DNA of 64,000 nucleotides from Paraburkholderia tropica (GTDB lineage Bacteria > Pseudomonadota > Gammaproteobacteria > Burkholderiales > Burkholderiaceae): contig NZ_FNZM01000013.1 in the NCBI RefSeq assembly GCF_900109265.1, positions 240,026 through 304,025 on the forward strand, read 5' to 3'. Positions 60,707 through 64,000 of the stretch are shown one piece after another. The first letter of the stretch is position 1. The number at the start of each line of letters is the position of its first letter. Made by a program: the position numbers and the translations under genes. Under the pieces are notes generated by a model, which saw only the letters and a list, made by a program, of their open reading frames with translations, had not been told where the DNA came from and did no database searches.

Positions 60707-61669
60707 TTAAAACACGGCCTTCGGGTTGTAGAACTTGTCGATATTGCCGCGATCGATCACCGCAGGCGGCGTATAAGTCATCTTCGGCAGATCACGCGCC
60801 TGGCCATTCGCGGCCTTGAATCCGAGGTCGACGGCCGTGCGCGCGATCAGCGCCGGATCGTTGAGCGCGGTCGCGCCATACTTGCCCTGTTTGATGAGCG
60901 CGAGCGCTTCCTTCTGACCATCGGCGGCCGCCACGAGCGTGATGCCCTGACGATTCGCGCTCTCGATCGCACGACGCGCGCCCAGCACCATGCTGTCGTT
61001 TTCGCCGAGCACGAGGTTGATGTCCTTGTTCGCGACCAGCAGATCTTCCATCGCCTTCAGGCCGCCTTCGTCGGTCCAGTTGCCCCAGCCTTGCCCCACG
61101 ATCTGCAGATTCGCCTTGCCGAGTTTTTCGAGCTGCGCTTCGACAATGCCTTCGAGTACGCCATCGCGGCGCGCCTTGCCCACCGGATTGCCCTTGTCGC
61201 CCGACACGAGCGCGATCTTCAGCGGCTTGTCGCCGAACGTATCGACAACCCAGCGGCCGACCAGCGCACCGTTTTGCCGATTCGACGATTGCACGAGCGT
61301 GAGGTAATTCGCCTTCGGATCGAGATCGGCATCCATCACGATCACTTTCACACCAGCTGCCGTCGCTGCGTTCACGGCGCTCACCAGCCCTTCGGGATCG
61401 GCCGGATCGATGATCAGCACTTTCACGCCGCGCGTCACGAGGTCTTCGACATCGGCGATCTGCTTCTGCATCGTGCCCTGCGCATCGGTAACGATCGGCT
61501 CGCCGCCGAGTTCCACCACACGCGCTTTCGCGGCTTGCATGGCCGCCGAGAAATACGGCGCGTTCAACACCTTCATGGAAATGCCGACCTTGAGTTTGTC
61601 GGCAGCAAAAGCATGACCGGCGCACACTGCGCAAACGAGCGCGGCCATCAACACATTTCGTAGTCTCAT
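60707..61669 (-). CDS. Sugar ABC transporter substrate-binding protein (orphan)
   Basis: This 320-residue Peripla_BP_4 protein has a signal peptide ending GHAFAAD and LKVGISMKVLNAPYFSAAMQ, IIDPADPEGLVSAVNAA, VMDADLD, LVSGDKGNPVGKARRDGVL and LGENDSMVLGARRAIE. It is a ribose-type binding protein without its own permease or ATPase nearby. It may share the importer encoded downstream (57.4-55.9 kb) or act as a sensor. It is divergent from an SDR gene with two inverted repeats between them. Confidence 0.9.
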   Translation of the reverse strand: MRLRNVLMAALVCAVCAGHAFAADKLKVGISMKVLNAPYFSAAMQAAKARVVELGGEPIVTDAQGTMQKQIADVEDLVTRGVKVLIIDPADPEGLVSAVNAATAAGVKVIVMDADLDPKANYLTLVQSSNRQNGALVGRWVVDTFGDKPLKIALVSGDKGNPVGKARRDGVLEGIVEAQLEKLGKANLQIVGQGWGNWTDEGGLKAMEDLLVANKDINLVLGENDSMVLGARRAIESANRQGITLVAAADGQKEALALIKQGKYGATALNDPALIARTAVDLGFKAANGQARDLPKMTYTPPAVIDRGNIDKFYNPKAVF

Positions 61670-61979
61670 GACGCACTTTCCTGTTTATTTGTTTTGCTTG
61701 GCTGGATTGCGATTCACATCGTCACGACAACATTTAACGCCTTCCGCACGCACGCTGGCGCGAATTTTCGACGACTGTGCAAGCGCAGAATAACGATAGT
61801 ATTGCTATCGTTACATAGGTGTATACGTGAAATCACACGCTACTGAACTCAAACATCATTACAAATGATAATGTTTAATAAGCGTCGCAATAGTGCGCTG
61901 TTCTGCATAGAGCGATAGCAAAATGCGGGCATGGCGAAGCACGCCAATCACACCCATTCACAGCATTCAGGAGCGAGCG
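61670..61979. promoter_or_regulatory. 310-bp divergent control region, AT-rich, with two inverted repeats
   Basis: TAACGATAG-TATTG-CTATCGTTA (61791-61813) is a perfect 9-bp-arm repeat. A second, weaker symmetric element with core ATCATT-ACA-AATGAT (61855-61869) and outer AAACAT/ATGTTT lies downstream. The region is clearly AT-richer than its surroundings, as expected for promoters of the binding-protein and SDR genes. Confidence 0.55.
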
Positions 61980-62771
61980 ATGGATTTGAAACTGCGTGGA
62001 AAGGTCGCGGTCATTACCGGCGCGAGTGTCGGCATTGGTCTTGCGGTCGCGGACCGTTTCGCGGCCGAGGGGACACATCTCGTGCTCGCCGCGCGTCAGC
62101 GCGAACGTCTGGAAACCGCGGCGCAATCGCTCGCCGAACGGCACGGCATTCAGGCCGTACCGGTTGCGTGCGATATCGCAACGGTCGAAGGCGTGACGCA
62201 ACTCGTCGACGCCACGACTGACGCCTTCGGCGGTGCGGACATTCTGTTCAACAACGCGGGCACGGGCAGCAACGAAACGATCATGACCGCTCCCGACGAC
62301 AAATGGCAAGCGTACTGGGAACTGCACGTGATGGCCGCCGTGCGCCTCGCGCGCGGGCTTGTGCCGCTGATGAAGCAGCGCGGCGGCGGCGCGATCCTGC
62401 ACAACGCTTCGATCTGCGCCACGCAGCCTTTGGGCTACGAGCCCATTTACAACGTCACGAAAGCCGCGCTGATGATGTTTTCGAAAACGCTCGCGAATGA
62501 AGTGGTGAGCGACAATATTCGCGTCAATACCATCAATCCGGGGCTCGTGCTCACGCCGGACTGGATCAAGACGGCCAAACAACTGAGCAGCGAAACGGGC
62601 GGCGACTGGGAAGGCTATCTGCAGCAGGTCGCGAACGAGCACGCGCCCATTCAGCGCTTTGCTTCGCCCGAGGAACTGGCCGATTTCGTCGTGTTTCTGT
62701 GCTCGGAGCGCGCGAGTTACAGCGTGGGGTCCACGTATTTCGTGGACGGGGGAATGTTGCGAACCGTGTAG
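61980..62771 (+). CDS. SDR family oxidoreductase
   Basis: This 263-residue short-chain dehydrogenase has the cofactor motif TGASVGIG near residue 14, NNAG near 91, catalytic Ser in HNASICAT, and Tyr and Lys in YNVTK. It is the type found as sugar or 3-oxoacyl-like dehydrogenases in pentose and fucose clusters. AGGAGC supports the ATG. It is divergent from the orphan binding-protein gene and likely belongs to the same sugar pathway. The substrate is unknown. Confidence 0.88.
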   Translation: MDLKLRGKVAVITGASVGIGLAVADRFAAEGTHLVLAARQRERLETAAQSLAERHGIQAVPVACDIATVEGVTQLVDATTDAFGGADILFNNAGTGSNETIMTAPDDKWQAYWELHVMAAVRLARGLVPLMKQRGGGAILHNASICATQPLGYEPIYNVTKAALMMFSKTLANEVVSDNIRVNTINPGLVLTPDWIKTAKQLSSETGGDWEGYLQQVANEHAPIQRFASPEELADFVVFLCSERASYSVGSTYFVDGGMLRTV

Positions 62772-62835
62772 GTGCGCAAGCGGTGCGGCCCTGCTGTCGA
62801 GAAGCAGGGCCGCTGAAGATTACGCGTGATGGCGC

Positions 62836-63768
62836 TCAGGTCAACGCAACGAGTTCCGGCACCACGCTGAACAGATCGCCGACGAGACCGTAGTCGGCTA
62901 CGGTGAAAATCGGCGCTTCCTCGTCCTTGTTGATCGCGACGATCACCTTCGAATCTTTCATGCCCGCGAGATGTTGAATCGCGCCTGAAATACCGATGGC
63001 GACGTAAAGCTGCGGCGCGACAATCTTGCCGGTTTGACCGACCTGATAATCGTTCGGCACGTAGCCTGCGTCCACCGCCGCGCGCGATGCGCCGAGTGCC
63101 GCGTTGAGTTTGTCCGCGAGCGGTTCAAGCACCTTCGTGTAGTTTTCGCCGCTGCCCAGACCGCGTCCGCCTGACACGATAATCTTTGCGCTGGTGAGTT
63201 CGGGACGATCGAGTTTCGTGACTTCGCGATTGACGAATTGCGCTTTGCCGTTATCCGCTGCCGCTTCGATTTTTTCTACCGATGCGTTGCCGCCTTCCGC
63301 AGCGACCGCGTCGAACGCCGTGGTGCGAACAGTGATGACCTTGATCGCGTCTTGCGATTGCACCGTCGCAATCGCATTGCCAGCGTAAATCGGACGCTCG
63401 AACGTATCGGCACTAACAACAGCAGTGATATCGCTGATCTGCGCAACGTCGAGCTTGGCGGCAATACGCGGCGTAACGTTTTTACCGCTTGCCGTAGCAG
63501 GCGCGAGAATATGCGAATAGTTCTTCGCAATTGAAAGCACCGTCGCTTCAACGTTTTCCGCGAGACCGTGTTCGAGTTGCGGCGCATCGGCGAGCAGCAC
63601 CTTAGAAACGCCGACGATTTTCGCCGCTGCATCCGCAGCCGCTTTCGCGTTGTGGCCAGCAATCAGCACATGCACATCGCCGCCAATTTTCTGCGCCGCT
63701 GCAATCGTGTTCAGCGTTGCGGCTTTAATCGACTCATTGTCGTGTTCTGCAATTACCAGGTTCGTCAT
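62836..63768 (-). CDS. etfA: Electron transfer flavoprotein alpha subunit
   Basis: This 310-residue ETF alpha has an N-terminal domain (LVIAEHDNESIKAATLNTI) and the FAD-binding C-terminal domain with VSGGRGLGSGENYTKVLEPL, VDAGYVPNDYQVGQTGKIV, LYVAIGISGAIQHLAGM and INKDEEAPIFTVADYGLVGD. It carries electrons from acyl-CoA and other dehydrogenases to ETF-ubiquinone oxidoreductase. The ATG (MTNLVIAEH) is 14 bp after the etfB stop. A longer in-frame start upstream overlaps the etfB end region and is unlikely. Confidence 0.96.
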   Translation of the reverse strand: MTNLVIAEHDNESIKAATLNTIAAAQKIGGDVHVLIAGHNAKAAADAAAKIVGVSKVLLADAPQLEHGLAENVEATVLSIAKNYSHILAPATASGKNVTPRIAAKLDVAQISDITAVVSADTFERPIYAGNAIATVQSQDAIKVITVRTTAFDAVAAEGGNASVEKIEAAADNGKAQFVNREVTKLDRPELTSAKIIVSGGRGLGSGENYTKVLEPLADKLNAALGASRAAVDAGYVPNDYQVGQTGKIVAPQLYVAIGISGAIQHLAGMKDSKVIVAINKDEEAPIFTVADYGLVGDLFSVVPELVALT

Positions 63769-63782
63769 TTTCGATTCGCTCC

Positions 63783-64000
63783 TCACAGCACCTTGGCTTC
63801 GGTCTTCAGCTTTTCGACCAGCGTTTTCACGTCAGGCACTTTCACGCCTGCGCTGCGCTTGGGCGGTTCCGAAACTTTCAGCGTCTTCAAACGCGGAGCG
63901 ACATCCACGCCGAGATCTTCCGGCGTGATCGTTTCGAGCGGCTTCTTCTTCGCCTTCATGATGTTCGGCAGCGTGACGTAGCGCGGCTCGTTCAAACGCA
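63783..64000 (-). CDS. etfB: Electron transfer flavoprotein beta subunit, N-terminal part outside window
   Basis: About the last 70 residues of ETF beta are visible: LNEPRYVTLPNIMKAKKKPL near the edge, then VAPRLKTLKVSEPPKR and the C-terminal helix DVKTLVEKLKTEAKVL. It is immediately upstream of etfA on the same strand, the usual etfBA order. The 5' end is beyond position 64000. Confidence 0.93.
   Translation of the reverse strand, partial: RLNEPRYVTLPNIMKAKKKPLETITPEDLGVDVAPRLKTLKVSEPPKRSAGVKVPDVKTLVEKLKTEAKVL

Overview
Organism: the window is GC-rich, almost fully coding, and carries the gene types of a metabolically versatile soil or plant-associated Betaproteobacterium of the Burkholderia/Paraburkholderia/Caballeronia group. 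Pointers are many ABC importers, two LLM-class flavin monooxygenases, a Burkholderia-type porin relic, Rieske/VanB-type oxygenases and etfBA. Genus-level placement is inference from gene style, because no rRNA or tRNA gene is present. I see no prophage, insertion sequence or CRISPR array. Layout: (1) 1-6.7 kb is a sugar or polyol operon on the minus strand: two-subunit transketolase, GolD/DthD-like dehydrogenase, ribose-type binding protein, DUF2291 lipoprotein and ABC ATPase (cut by the left edge). A DeoR-type regulator is divergent from it, with a perfect inverted repeat between them. (2) 6.8-20.6 kb looks like an organosulfur-scavenging island: CmcJ/NvfI-like oxygenase, two LLM monooxygenases, a MetQ-like binding protein, an Ssu-like ABC importer whose binding-protein gene has an in-frame TAG, an SfnB/DszC-like flavoprotein, and the pair ATC hydrolase plus M20 carbamoylase that would release L-cysteine. 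It ends with a Liv-type binding protein and a LysR regulator. (3) 20.6-30.8 kb is a rhamnogalacturonan-I locus: PL4 lyase, a DUF6250-like protein, FecR anti-sigma, FecI-like ECF sigma, an STN-containing TonB-dependent transducer and a PL26 exo-lyase. It resembles a polysaccharide-utilisation locus controlled by cell-surface signalling. (4) 31-33.2 kb is a cystine-type ABC importer, followed by a decayed porin fragment and a small Ala/Lys-rich exported protein. (5) 34-40.2 kb is an aromatic-acid module: MFS permease, ferredoxin reductase and Rieske oxygenase, divergent from a NicC-like FAD monooxygenase and an IclR regulator. (6) 40.5-43.6 kb holds unknown small proteins, a Sui1-like factor and an alpha/beta hydrolase. 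(7) 44-47.8 kb is a second Ssu/Nrt-type importer whose binding protein carries a C-terminal NosL-like domain, plus an FMN reductase. (8) 48-53.4 kb holds a monofunctional proline dehydrogenase, a siderophore-type TonB receptor and a chemotaxis receptor. (9) 53.8-62.8 kb is a sugar-acid or pentose/fucose-type system: two-permease ABC importer, two aldo/keto reductases, an orphan second binding protein and a divergent SDR, with two strong inverted repeats as operator candidates. (10) The right edge holds etfA and the 3' part of etfB. How they work together: most modules pair an importer with the first catabolic enzymes and a local regulator. The two most unusual are the rhamnogalacturonan sensing/degrading locus and the thiazoline-to-cysteine sulfur island.
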